From NCBI RefSeq assembly GCF_946151055.1, contig NZ_CAMGYZ010000002.1, forward strand, positions 248,001 through 312,000: a stretch of 64,000 bases of DNA. The letters are read 5' to 3'. The notes beneath the pieces were generated by a model. That model saw nothing but the letters and a program-made list of their open reading frames with translations. It had not been told where the DNA came from and searched no databases. Both the position numbers and the translations under genes were made by a program. Shown in pieces: positions 50,450-62,778 of this stretch. The DNA comes from Bacillus sp. Marseille-Q3570 (GTDB lineage: Bacteria > Bacillota > Bacilli > Bacillales > Fictibacillaceae). Each line of letters opens with the position of its first letter. Position 1 is the stretch's first letter.

Positions 50450-50677
50450 GCGACTTTGATCAATAGAATAACCCGGACAATTTGTCCGGGTTTTCTTTAT
50501 TGAGCAATATATGAAGGTTCCGCTTCGTCAACATCCTTCGCTTTCCGCGGGCACGGACTCAGCCTCCTCAGAAAGCACAGACCGCTTTCTTCCGGGGTCT
50601 TCGACTCGTGCTGTTCCCGTAGGAGTCTACGGATGTTGTCTACGCTCTTTTCTGTTGGCAGTTATAGCTTTGTTTTC
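50450..50677 (+). repeat. Foldback element D, copy 2 (complete)
   Basis: GAAGGTTCCGCTTCGTCAAC, CTTTCCGCGGGCACGG, AGCCTCCTC, GGGGTCTTCGACTCGTGC, TTCCCGTAGGAGTCTACGG and TCTGTTGGCAGTTATAGC in order. CAACATCC pairs with GGATGTTG, GCACG with CGTGC, AGAAAGC with GCTTTCT. Ends at the hutG stop. Confidence 0.85.
50471..50496. terminator. Terminator at the left end of element D copy 2
   Basis: Perfect palindrome CCCGGACAA/TTTGTCCGGG with T run; terminates glutamate dehydrogenase. Confidence 0.88.
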
Positions 50678-54565
<3,888 letters not shown>

Positions 54566-54588
54566 TTAAAAACCCTCCATTTCGGAAT

Positions 54589-56094
54589 TTATTGTTCGAT
54601 TAAAATGCCCAGCCAATCAGCTTCCTTCAAATCCTGTGACAGCTTTTCGATGTCTTTGGCGAATACACGGTCTCCGGTAATGCTCGGGGCGATTTCTCTT
54701 CCCCTGTCAAACCCTTTCCGCGTCCGCTGCGCCATCCTTTCAACTCCTCTATATTCTACTGCTTGCATTGCGCAAAACCATTCGATCGCAAGCACATTCC
54801 GCGTGTTTTGGATGACCTGGTAAGCGTGGCGTGAACCGATCGTTCCCATGCTTACGTGATCTTCTTGATTCGCAGATGAAGGAATCGAGTCCACGCTTGC
54901 TGGGTGTGCCAGCGTTTTGTTTTCTGAAACAAGTGAAGCAGCCGAATATTGGAGGATCATCGCACCGGATTCCACTCCAGGATCCGCCGATAAGAACGCC
55001 GGGAGATCATTCAGCTGTGGATTGACCATCCTCTCGATGCGTCGCTCGGAAATGTTCGCAAGTTCAGCGATGGCTATGCTTAATAAATCCATGGCAATCG
55101 CAATCGGTTGCCCGTGGAAGTTTCCTCCGGATATCACTTTGTTCCCGTAATCGAAAATCAAAGGATTATCCGTTGCAGCATTGATTTCAATCTCAAGCTT
55201 TTCTTTTACATAGTTCAACGCCTGCCATGTAGCGCCATGGACTTGAGGGATACATCTCAATGAATAAGCGTCCTGTACCCTTACTTCCCCTTGCTTTGTC
55301 GAAAGCTTGCTTTGTTTGATATACATCCTGATCCGCTGTGCCACACCGACCTGTTCGGGATATCCTCTCGCTTGATGGATTTCTTCCTCAAACGCATCGG
55401 TTATTCCTCTCAGCCCTTCTAATGTCATTGCTGCAATCAGTTCACTTTGATAGGCCAGTTTTTCCGCCTCCAGATAAGCGACTACTCCCATGGCAGTCAT
55501 CGCTTGTGTCCCATTGATCAAAGCGAGACCTTCCTTCGCACTCAGCACGAGCGGAATCAGGTTTTCACATTGTAATGCTTCTTCTCCACTCACTCTTTTT
55601 CCTCTATAAAAAGCTTCTCCTTCACCGATGAGTACAAGCGCCAAATGTGATAATGGCGCAAGATCGCCGCTTGCTCCCAGCGAGCCTTGCTGTGGAACGA
55701 TTGGATGGATCCCCCTATTGATACAGTCAATCAATAAATTGATGACTTCAACACGAACCCCGGAATAACCCTTCAATAAAGCGTTCGTCCTTAAAAGGAG
55801 CATCGCCCTGCTGACGACCTCTGGAAATGGCTCCCCCACACCACAGGCATGACTTCTGATCAAATTGAGCTGAAGCGCTTCAACCTTCGACTGATCGATC
55901 CACACATCACTCATTTTTCCGAAGCCGGTCGTGATTCCATACACAACTTCATTATTGGACACGATCTTTTCAACGGATTTACGGCTCACTTTAACATTCT
56001 CCAAACTTTCGGCTGATGCTTGAACCTGTTCCTCTTCAAATAACACATGATAGATTTCTTTTAATGTCAACGTATTCCCTGTCAATGTGATCAT
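54589..56094 (-). CDS. hutH: Histidine ammonia-lyase HutH
   Basis: 501 residues. The MIO cofactor forms from Ala-Ser-Gly in [42 protein letters not shown] and EDHVSMG are further active-site blocks. First enzyme of histidine use, giving urocanate and ammonia. ATG behind GGGGGAG. First gene of hutHUIG; no hutP lies upstream, but a terminator in the leader and a cre-like site in the promoter are present. Confidence 0.97.
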   Translation of the reverse strand: MITLTGNTLTLKEIYHVLFEEEQVQASAESLENVKVSRKSVEKIVSNNEVVYGITTGFGKMSDVWIDQSKVEALQLNLIRSHACGVGEPFPEVVSRAMLLLRTNALLKGYSGVRVEVINLLIDCINRGIHPIVPQQGSLGASGDLAPLSHLALVLIGEGEAFYRGKRVSGEEALQCENLIPLVLSAKEGLALINGTQAMTAMGVVAYLEAEKLAYQSELIAAMTLEGLRGITDAFEEEIHQARGYPEQVGVAQRIRMYIKQSKLSTKQGEVRVQDAYSLRCIPQVHGATWQALNYVKEKLEIEINAATDNPLIFDYGNKVISGGNFHGQPIAIAMDLLSIAIAELANISERRIERMVNPQLNDLPAFLSADPGVESGAMILQYSAASLVSENKTLAHPASVDSIPSSANQEDHVSMGTIGSRHAYQVIQNTRNVLAIEWFCAMQAVEYRGVERMAQRTRKGFDRGREIAPSITGDRVFAKDIEKLSQDLKEADWLGILIEQ

Positions 56095-56146
56095 TCGATC
56101 TCCCCCTTCCTATTGCACTACCAATTTAGCGAGATAAAATCCAATC

Positions 56147-56188
56147 AAAAAAAGCCGCTGATCCGATTTTTCAATCGATCAACGGCTT
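56147..56188 (-). terminator. Attenuator in the hutH leader
   Basis: Minus strand AGCCGTTGATCGATT-GAAA-AATCGGATCAGCGGCT with TTTTTTT, between promoter and hutH. Its position upstream of the first gene points to regulated read-through, as HutP does in B. subtilis. Confidence 0.88.
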
Positions 56189-56293
56189 CCTGCATACTAT
56201 TGATTTTATTGGAATTTGAATCCGATGCAAAATTAAATCTCGCATTTTGGCCAACTTCTTTCATAATTTTCGTAATTCAATAATAATATTTTT

Positions 56294-56323
56294 AGTGTAA
56301 ACGGTTTCTCGTTCCTTTGTCAA
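56294..56323 (-). promoter_or_regulatory. Sigma-A promoter of the hut operon
   Basis: TTGACA, 18-base spacer, TACACT on the minus strand, about 200 bases before hutH. Confidence 0.78.
56296..56309. promoter_or_regulatory. CcpA (cre-like) site in the hut promoter
   Basis: TGTAAACGGTTTCT matches the TGWAARCG-type cre consensus and covers the -10 and part of the spacer, so CcpA would block initiation. Confidence 0.7.
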
Positions 56324-56445
56324 TGACAAGTCGAAAATGGACAAGTTGTCTTCAGACTCTATTAAACTTCCAATCCCATGTATAAAAAAGCCGTAATGTG
56401 GAAATTCTGTTGATACTTAAACGAAAAACCGAGGGGGAAACGGGA

Positions 56446-56922
56446 ATGATCGAATCTCAACGAGTGCTCGTCCAATGTACGATGCTTCGTCAACCGACAT
56501 TACAAGAATCTGCCGCTGACTTTTTTGTAGGCTTTGATAGTGAAAACACTCCGTATTTATTTTTACCTACTTCACATGGTGTCCTTGAAGAACATGAGCT
56601 TTATGCCGTCCCTGTATTGATGAGGAAAAAAGAGGCATCCCTGTACTTACTGGATGATACGATTCTGGCTGTCGATTTGAATGATATGATCGAGTTCCAC
56701 TGCGACCTCACTTACTACTTCGGACCTGAATATAACATGTTGAAAAAATATTTGAAGAGCACTGAATACCGGTCATATGTAATGTGGAGCAATGGCATCC
56801 GCCAAGACCAGATCAACGAGCTTTTGGATTCTTATACCGCGGCGAAATCAGAAGAACTCCGACAGTCGATCAGGGAAAAATTAAGCCGCTATAGTGGACA
56901 AACCAGTAAAGGAATGAAATAG
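56446..56922 (+). CDS. Unknown cytosolic protein divergent from hut, 158 aa
   Basis: Not recognised. No signal or membrane segment. First half strand-rich (RVLVQCTMLRQP, VLEEHELYAVPVLMRKK, SLYLLDDTILAVDL), second half helical (YYFGPEYNMLKKYLKS, INELLDSYTAAKSEELRQS). It lacks the features of HutP. Start ATG 56446 behind GAGGGGG; frame open further upstream without ribosome site. Terminator follows at once. Confidence 0.62.
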   Translation: MIESQRVLVQCTMLRQPTLQESAADFFVGFDSENTPYLFLPTSHGVLEEHELYAVPVLMRKKEASLYLLDDTILAVDLNDMIEFHCDLTYYFGPEYNMLKKYLKSTEYRSYVMWSNGIRQDQINELLDSYTAAKSEELRQSIREKLSRYSGQTSKGMK

Positions 56923-56931
56923 CAGTTATCG

Positions 56932-56964
56932 AAAACCGCCCATGCTTTTCAGGGCGGTTTTTTA
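56932..56964 (+). terminator. Terminator
   Basis: AAAACCGCCC-atgcttttca-GGGCGGTTTT with T run. Confidence 0.9.
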
Positions 56965-56977
56965 CTTAATTGCCCTT

Positions 56978-57246
56978 TTCTAAAAGGTTGTTGCTTTTAA
57001 GTCATTAATTCTGTGCAAGTTGATTGGAGAGCGAGGTGCGGGACTCCTCGAAAATGAAAATCGCATTTTCTTCGTGCGATGTAACGCTGCCGAAGCTTTC
57101 CTTGTCCTGCGAAATCAGCGTGCCTACTACCTGAATAATCTACTCGCAAGGCATGCGACGAGGAAGCTCGCTTCGACAGGACTTTCTTGTAGACGCAGGA
57201 GCACAAATGCTTCCTTGAAAAGGCAGTTTACGAAAACAGCCTACAT
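56978..57246 (-). repeat. Foldback element A, copy 3 (diverged centre)
   Basis: Ends agree with copies 1 and 2 in inverted direction (GCTTTTAAGTCATT, TGCAAGTTGATTGGAGAGC, GTGCGGGACTCCT and at the far end AAAACAGCC), but the centre is different sequence. Intergenic; the rest of 57247-57308 shows no gene. Confidence 0.68.
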
Positions 57247-57308
57247 AAAATTATCTCCCATGGCACATATGCACGTATCTGGGATGGTGGCACCCCCATG
57301 AACGCTTC

Positions 57309-57346
57309 AAAAAGTGACCATGAAGAATCACTCTTCAGGTCACTTA
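57309..57346 (-). terminator. Terminator overlapping the C39 gene stop
   Basis: AAGTGACC-TGAAGA ... TCTTCA-GGTCACTT with T run on the minus strand; the TGA stop is in the stem. Confidence 0.85.
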
Positions 57347-58074
57347 TAGGAAATTGCATGGCGTCCCATCTGTTCCCATCCTTTTTGGAATTGGGCTTTT
57401 GGGACTTTCCGGTTTTTCATACCAGCCAAAGGATCGTTGAAATAGATATTTTGTTCATCGTAGCCAGTGATCAAAACCGAATGTTCTTTATAGGTGATTT
57501 TCATTGTTCCTTGAGGAGTCTGCCATTGGACCCAATATTTTTCTGGCACCTTGGAGAACCAGGTATTATTGATGACCCATACAGGCTTTTCTTGTTCAAC
57601 ATGCTGGATGACTTCCTCAAAATCCGATCCTGTAAGATCCACTACTCTCCCTGGGAGATATCGTTTAGCTAAATCAGAGATCGGCTTTGAATATACACCT
57701 AAACCTGGTTTGTTCATATCATACATATTTCCGACAAAACCTTGATTTGGATTGCCGAAATAGGTTATTCCATTTTTTCTTTGATATGGTGTAGGGTCTT
57801 TTTTGACCTCTTTTGCAAGGGTCATTTTATCAACATTTACTCCTGCATGTCGTAATAACATTGCAAGGCTGGTGACTTCACATCCTCTTGGTAATTCAGG
57901 TAACTGTTTGATTAAAGGAACCTGCAGCAGGACCTTTTCTTTTTTGATTTCTTCAACAGTTAGAATTTCATTAAATGAGGAAGTCGCCTTTTTCGGTTGC
58001 TCTGAAATCGCAACGGAATTGCCGCACCCTGCAACGAACATTGCACATGCGATCACAGCGGTGAATTTCCTCAT
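57340..58074 (-). CDS. C39-like cysteine peptidase lipoprotein
   Basis: 244 residues. Lipoprotein signal KFTAVIACAMFVAGC; then a C39_2 papain-like domain with Cys in PRGCEVTSLAMLLRHAGV, His in KEHSVLITGYD and Asp in YFNDPL. Such domains cut double-glycine leader peptides or wall-linked proteins; here extracellular and lipid-anchored. ATG 58074 chosen with GGGG 8 bases upstream; an ATG six bases earlier is closer to it. Ends in its own terminator. Confidence 0.87.
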   Translation of the reverse strand: MRKFTAVIACAMFVAGCGNSVAISEQPKKATSSFNEILTVEEIKKEKVLLQVPLIKQLPELPRGCEVTSLAMLLRHAGVNVDKMTLAKEVKKDPTPYQRKNGITYFGNPNQGFVGNMYDMNKPGLGVYSKPISDLAKRYLPGRVVDLTGSDFEEVIQHVEQEKPVWVINNTWFSKVPEKYWVQWQTPQGTMKITYKEHSVLITGYDEQNIYFNDPLAGMKNRKVPKAQFQKGWEQMGRHAISYK

Positions 58075-58210
58075 TATCATACCCCATTTTCTAGGGATGT
58101 ATGATTAGGTTGACCAAGTTCATATACAAAAACCGTATGATTTTTTGGTAATTCAGGGGTCTAGAACGTATAGCTTGCTTCTTTTTGCAAAAAATAAAAA
58201 CAGCCTATAT

Positions 58211-58441
58211 TCAGGCTGTTTCTTCAAAGTCCGATCGTTCTTTTTTATATGAACCCATGCCATATGTAATCGAACTTACACCGATAATCGCAAGCATGAA
58301 TGAAAGGATATATGGAACCGAATAGAAGAAAAGTGTGGATTGAGCTTCATGGATCTTCGTTGAACTTAAAAGCGTATCCCACCAGTTGAAACCGACTACA
58401 CTGACCAAAATCAGTATGATACCACTTATAATTTGTTTCAT
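58211..58441 (-). CDS. Two-helix membrane protein, 76 aa
   Basis: Helices about 3-20 (IISGIILILVSVVGFNWW) and 41-61 (VPYILSFMLAIIGVSSIT); C-terminal charged tail KKERSDFEETA. ATG behind GGGGAGC. A weak hairpin AACAGCC/GGCTGTT follows. Function unknown. Confidence 0.6.
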   Translation of the reverse strand: MKQIISGIILILVSVVGFNWWDTLLSSTKIHEAQSTLFFYSVPYILSFMLAIIGVSSITYGMGSYKKERSDFEETA

Positions 58442-58618
58442 GTGTTAAGCTCCCCTTTGCAATAAATATGTTGGTATAAGCAACTATATCCTTTTAAGTT
58501 GAAAACAAAACATTTATTGTCGAAAGGGGTGTAAAGTCCTATTATTCGTTATATTGATATAGCGCTTTAGTCGCATGAGATTTTATTGCCAATTTTTTTC
58601 ATTGGTGTTAATTTTTCA

Positions 58619-58922
58619 ATAAGGCTGTTTTCACAAACTTTGTTGCTCTTGCACTTAAAGAAAGTATAAGCGCAACTAAGGGTCGACCTACAAAAGGCTT
58701 GGTCTCGCCAAGTTTTCTTTAAAAGTCGTTGATTTCCGCTCCAGGATGCTCGCTTTCCGCGGGGCGTGCGGTGAGCCCATTCGTCGCATTGCGACACTGA
58801 ATGGTCTCACCTGTCCCACTGATCCCGCAGGAGTCTCGCACCTTGCTCTCCAATCAACTTGCACACGGTGTTTTTTAAAAAATGACTCAAAAGCAACAAT
58901 CTTTTAGAAAAGAGCCTTCAAT
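58619..58922 (+). repeat. Foldback element A, copy 2, interrupted by element B
   Basis: Matches copy 1 at 2985 but carries 70 extra bases at 58652-58721. Pairs: TTGATT/AATCAA, GGTGAG/CTCACC, CCATTC/GAATGG, GTCGC-ATT-GCGAC; the CCATTC/GAATGG pair is a compensated change relative to copy 1. Confidence 0.88.
58652..58721 (-). repeat. MITE-like element B, copy 8, nested in element A
   Basis: CACTTAAAGAAAGTATAAGC at one end, CTTGGTCTCGCCAAG near the other and TTTCTTTA at the boundary. Shorter than other copies because one arm of the right hairpin is missing. Flanking sequence joins without a gap to match the empty copy at 2985. Confidence 0.87.
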
Positions 58923-58933
58923 AATATTTTATG

Positions 58934-59086
58934 TTTTTATACGGACAATACATCCGGTTTTTTGTGCCAGACTGGTCGTATGAAGTGTTCATACGGACAC
59001 TCAGCATAGTCTTTCTCACCTAAGTGGTCGTATGAAGCTTTCATACGGACACGCCATCCAATTTTTCAGAGCAGACTGGTCGTATG
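58934..59086. repeat. Tandem array, 52-bp unit with CATACGGACA
   Basis: GGTCGTATG at 58974, 59026 and 59078, exactly 52 apart; each is followed by AAGNNTTCATACGGACAC, forming a CGTATGAA/TTCATACG hairpin. The gap 59087-59260 holds only upstream sequence of the next gene. Confidence 0.92.
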
Positions 59087-59260
59087 TCTCAGGCCAGCTT
59101 ATTGACATTAATTTCGTAAAAAAAAAACGAAAAAAATCCTTCGAAATCATAAAATTCCATATTTGTCCTAATGCACTTGTCCATACCAAGTGTGTTAACG
59201 AGCATATTGTATTAGTGTGAGGAATCTCTCACTGGAGCAGTGTTCGAAGGGGGTATTAGC

Positions 59261-59347
59261 ATGAGTCACTCTTACGGTACTGGATTATCCATAATCTTAG
59301 TATTGTTCATCTTGCTAATTATTGTAGGTACAGCGTTTGTATATTAA
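59261..59347 (+). CDS. YjcZ-type sporulation peptide, 28 aa
   Basis: Begins MSHSYGTGLSIILVLF and ends IIVGTAFVY. The YxxG start and the strongly conserved LFILLIIVG-type helix identify the YjcZ/YraA-like family of spore-associated peptides. AAGGGGG precedes the ATG and a terminator follows. Too short for normal ORF callers. Confidence 0.8.
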   Translation: MSHSYGTGLSIILVLFILLIIVGTAFVY

Positions 59348-59432
59348 ACCTAATTGTACTTCCCCTAATCCTAAATAGTTAATTACGAACGCTTTATGTA
59401 ATTACTATTACCCTTCCAATCTTGTACGGAGT

Positions 59433-59474
59433 AAAAGCCACAACATCCCCCCTGTTGTGGCTTATTTTTTTTCA
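59433..59474 (+). terminator. Terminator
   Basis: AAGCCACAAC-atcccccct-GTTGTGGCTT followed by ATTTTTTTTT. Confidence 0.88.
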
Positions 59475-59505
59475 AAAAAATACACCATCACTCACTGGCT
59501 TAAAA

Positions 59506-60228
59506 TCACGCCTTTGATTTCACTTCTTCCTGAAACCACTCTGGCATCTTTCCATAATTGTTCACATAGTCGAGGTCTTCCTGTAATTCATCAAGCATCA
59601 GTTTTACATCCTGCCGTACACCGATCGCTTGCAACTGCAATGTTTGCCGGTCTTGATTCGTCAAATAATCCTGACAAGCTTCTGTATAAGAAAGATGAAC
59701 GTCGTGTATGTACTCTTCGATTTCAAAGACCTGTTGCATCAATAGCAACATTTCAATACGATAACGCCGGAACTCATCCTTTTTTATTTTCAAATGCTGT
59801 TTTGCGGCCATCACTTCACGATCCAAACCTTTTTTCAAAGGTTCCATCCATTCGTTCAGCCTTTCTTTTTGCTCGCGTGACAGGTGAGATGTCTCTTCAA
59901 GCACATCACCAAGCTCTTTTGTCAGGTCTTGAATTTCTGAACGTAACGAGGAAACGTTTTCATTGTTATACCGATCAACCGTACCCTTGCCTCCGAAATT
60001 CCCAAGCAGATCCTCATACTTTTGAAGCATCTCCTCTTTTTCTTCCTCTAAGTCATCCTGCTCTATCTTTAAACGTTGTAATTGTTCTTCATATTGTTTT
60101 TTCAGTTGGTTATACTTTTCTAATTCTGGATACAAAACGAACTCCTCCTTAATTTCCCGCTCATCCCTCATAGTATTCGAAAACAAATCACGGTTTTCGC
60201 TATCAAGTTCCAAGTTTTCATCAACCAA
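59506..60228 (-). CDS. Coiled-coil protein, 240 aa, unknown
   Basis: Cytosolic and highly charged. Coiled coil about residues 35-75 (YNQLKKQYEEQLQRLKIEQD) and again 90-165, with helical C-terminus ending MPEWFQEEVKSKA. ATG at 60228. A plus-strand reading frame of 231 codons over the same bases is its shadow. No family recognised; may be a structural or spore-related protein. Confidence 0.7.
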   Translation of the reverse strand: MVDENLELDSENRDLFSNTMRDEREIKEEFVLYPELEKYNQLKKQYEEQLQRLKIEQDDLEEEKEEMLQKYEDLLGNFGGKGTVDRYNNENVSSLRSEIQDLTKELGDVLEETSHLSREQKERLNEWMEPLKKGLDREVMAAKQHLKIKKDEFRRYRIEMLLLMQQVFEIEEYIHDVHLSYTEACQDYLTNQDRQTLQLQAIGVRQDVKLMLDELQEDLDYVNNYGKMPEWFQEEVKSKA

Positions 60229-60355
60229 TTATTATAGCCCATATGACCGCAACCTAAACCTTTTATGATTTCCAATTAATTCCTAACCCCCATCAAATAG
60301 TTTCATAGTCGAAATGTGTCTATGTAACTATAAAAAATTTAGGAGGTAGGAAAAA

Positions 60356-61147
60356 TTGTTCAAAAAACTTCTTATTACTTCTTTACTATCTGCATCCATT
60401 TTTGGGGTTAACGCAGGCATTGGTCAAGCATCCACAGGTGCTGAACAACCTCAAGTACATGTGAAAAAACAAGTTGTTCTTGGTCAGGTCGATCAGAACA
60501 AAGTGCAAGAATACATTCAAAACTGCTTGAAGGGTAAAGAGCTTGACCCAGCACTTCAAGAAAAAATCCAAGAAGCGTTGAAGAAAGCACAAAACCAACA
60601 AGGTGAGCAAAAACAGGAAGCTCCAAAACAAGAGCAACCTAAAGCTGAAGAGCCAGCTCCAAAAGAAGAAGCGGCTCCTGCTCCTGAGCAAAAGGCAACT
60701 CCACAAGAGCAGCCAAATAATGAACAACAAAAATCTGAACAGCCTGCTGCAGAAGGTGAATTCCAACTTACTGCTGATGAGCAGCAAATGGTTGACCTTG
60801 TGAACCAGGAACGTGAAAAAGCTGGACTGAAACCATTGGAAGTCGATCCAGAATTGACAAAAATGGCACGTGCAAAATCAAAAGATATGATCGACAACAA
60901 CTACTTCAGCCATGATTCACCAACATATGGTTCTCCATTCGATATGATGAAGCAATTCGGCATCGAATATAACACTGCAGGTGAAAACATTGCTGGGAAC
61001 AGTTCAGTAGAAGGTGCACATACTTCCCTCATGAACTCTGATGGACACCGTAAAAACATTCTTGGCAGCCAATACACAAAAATTGGTATCGGAATCGTTG
61101 ACGGTGGCCAATATGGTAAAATGTTCTCTCAAGAATTCACTGGTTAA
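60356..61147 (+). CDS. CAP-domain secreted protein, YkwD-like
   Basis: 263 residues. Starts at TTG 60356 behind AGGAGG. Signal peptide to about residue 25, a short helical piece, a Gln/Glu/Pro/Ala low-complexity linker (about 80-138), then the CAP domain with QQMVDLVNQEREKAGLKPL, NNYFSHDSPTYGSPFDMM, HTSLMNSDGHRKNIL and FSQEFTG. His and Glu positions typical of CAP are present. Similar in layout to B. subtilis YkwD; spore-coat or wall role inferred. Confidence 0.9.
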   Translation: MFKKLLITSLLSASIFGVNAGIGQASTGAEQPQVHVKKQVVLGQVDQNKVQEYIQNCLKGKELDPALQEKIQEALKKAQNQQGEQKQEAPKQEQPKAEEPAPKEEAAPAPEQKATPQEQPNNEQQKSEQPAAEGEFQLTADEQQMVDLVNQEREKAGLKPLEVDPELTKMARAKSKDMIDNNYFSHDSPTYGSPFDMMKQFGIEYNTAGENIAGNSSVEGAHTSLMNSDGHRKNILGSQYTKIGIGIVDGGQYGKMFSQEFTG

Positions 61148-61166
61148 TTAAATTATGAAAGAGAAA

Positions 61167-61204
61167 GAAAGCATCAGCCAATTCGGTTGGTGCTTCTTCT
61201 TTTT
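61167..61204 (+). terminator. Terminator of the CAP gene
   Basis: AGCATCAGCCA ... TGGTGCT imperfect stem with TTCTTCTTTTT. It falls inside the upstream extension of the next reading frame, so that extension is not coding. Confidence 0.7.
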
Positions 61205-61241
61205 GGATATAAATAGGAGTAACGAAAGAAGGATGAAGCAA

Positions 61242-62588
61242 ATGAAACTTAATGACTATTGGCTTAAATTCAGACATAGCTTCTGGTTCTTACCTATCTT
61301 CTATGGTGTCCTAGCGCTTTTCATGGCGATGTTGAGCATGTATCTGGAAGAATCGGTCCCTACGAAATCAATCGCAAAATATGTGCCGAACGCCTTGATG
61401 ACCGATGTCAAGCTCGGACAAACCATTTTGAATGCGATTGCTGTATCGGTACTAACCATGACGACCATCACATTCTCCTCGATCATGGTCGTGTTGACTA
61501 CATATTCATCCCAGTTCTCTCCAAGGACACTACAGGATTTCATTAGTGATGTCGTTACACAACGGGTCTTAGGTGTTTTTACTGGGGGGTTCATCTACTC
61601 TTTGCTTTTATTGCTTTTTCTAAAGGATCTCAGTGATAAGAAGCTATTCCTTGGTCCAGGTATTGCCGTCATTTGGGCGATTGTTTGCCTTGGCTTCTTC
61701 GTCTTTTTCATCCACCATGTGGCAACATGGACGCAGGTCAACAATCTGATCGACAAGATTACGACTCGGACACAAGAAACGATCCGCAACAGCTTCCACT
61801 TAGGGGTCGATCAGACACAATCAAAGCAGATATCCGTAAAAGAAAACATCAATGAACTTGAAAATAAGCGTAAGATTACCATCAATGCTCCGACCTCAGG
61901 CTATTTGCAAATGATCAAACTAGGACCAATATTGGAAAAGGCAACAGAAAACGATGAGATCCTCAAGGTAGAACGCAGGATCGGCGATTATGTCTTTAAA
62001 GATACACCTCTGTATTCCTTTATTGATACGGATTCTATAACGAAAGAAGCTGAAACACGATATGAAGAATGCTTTTTGATCGGTACTGAAAGAAATACGG
62101 TTCAGGATGTTGAATTTGGTATTCAAAAATTGGTTGAGATTGCACTTCGAGCTATTTCACCAGGTATTAACGATCCACATACGGCGATCAATTCTATCAA
62201 TCGGATCGGAACGATTTTATCTGAATTGGGAGAAATCATGTTTCCGAAGCCATATTATTACGATGAAGATAACAATTTAAGGGTGATTCTGGATATCCAA
62301 TCTTATCGGGAATTGCTCTACAAAGCGTTTTATCAGCTTCGTCATTATGGTCGAGAAGATGTCTCAGTGTGTGCATCAACTATATCCGTACTCCATGGAA
62401 TTGTTGAACGGAATATCCTTGATCGTTCGCTCCATAAAATCGTCTGGGATTTTGCTGTCTATTTTATTGAAGGAATTGAAACAGATGTATTGTTAGAATG
62501 GGATAAACAGTTCATCAATGAAAAAATCATGCGCCTTGCAAAAACCATCGGACGCGAAAAAGAATATAAGCAAGTCAAATTGGATTAA
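61242..62588 (+). CDS. DUF2254 membrane protein, first copy
   Basis: 448 residues. Four N-terminal membrane helices, including FLPIFYGVLALFMAMLSMYL and the block ITFSSIMVVLTTYSSQFSPR; then a soluble C-terminal half with SGYLQMIKLGPIL, GIQKLVEIALRAISPGINDP and QLRHYGREDVSVCASTI. DUF2254 function is not known. Start set at ATG 61242 with AAGG 9 bases upstream; ATG 61233 is possible. A paralogue follows after 190 bases. Confidence 0.87.
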   Translation: MKLNDYWLKFRHSFWFLPIFYGVLALFMAMLSMYLEESVPTKSIAKYVPNALMTDVKLGQTILNAIAVSVLTMTTITFSSIMVVLTTYSSQFSPRTLQDFISDVVTQRVLGVFTGGFIYSLLLLLFLKDLSDKKLFLGPGIAVIWAIVCLGFFVFFIHHVATWTQVNNLIDKITTRTQETIRNSFHLGVDQTQSKQISVKENINELENKRKITINAPTSGYLQMIKLGPILEKATENDEILKVERRIGDYVFKDTPLYSFIDTDSITKEAETRYEECFLIGTERNTVQDVEFGIQKLVEIALRAISPGINDPHTAINSINRIGTILSELGEIMFPKPYYYDEDNNLRVILDIQSYRELLYKAFYQLRHYGREDVSVCASTISVLHGIVERNILDRSLHKIVWDFAVYFIEGIETDVLLEWDKQFINEKIMRLAKTIGREKEYKQVKLD

Positions 62589-62609
62589 GAAGTGTAGATT
62601 TACACCTAT

Positions 62610-62730
62610 TCACTTCCCTTCCCGCAGGTAAACGAAAAGAGGAAGCGACTCGTTTAGTCACGTAGGTCAGTGAATCGCTGCGAGTTCTTGCATGGCTCGC
62701 CTTTTCCTGCTTCTCGCCTTTCATAAAATT
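62610..62730 (-). repeat. Foldback element, family C copy 2
   Basis: Between the two DUF2254 genes. Minus strand has GGCGAGCCATGCAAGAACTC, close to GCGGGCCATGCAAAACCCC in the copy at 17775, and TTCCCTTCCCGCAGG at the far end. Noncoding. Confidence 0.55.
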
Positions 62731-62778
62731 CTTATATTGAGAAAGAATAGGAGAGATGAGTTGTGAGGTGAGCGGAAG

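Noticed and set aside
56446-56922. HutP, because of its place beside hutH
   Set aside because: It is divergent and its sequence has no resemblance to the known HutP pattern.
59457-60152. 231-codon plus-strand reading frame
   Set aside because: Lies antisense to the 240-residue coiled-coil gene, has no ribosome site, and its composition is that of a reverse-strand shadow.
61155-61241. N-terminal extension of the first DUF2254 protein
   Set aside because: It would translate the terminator of the CAP gene.
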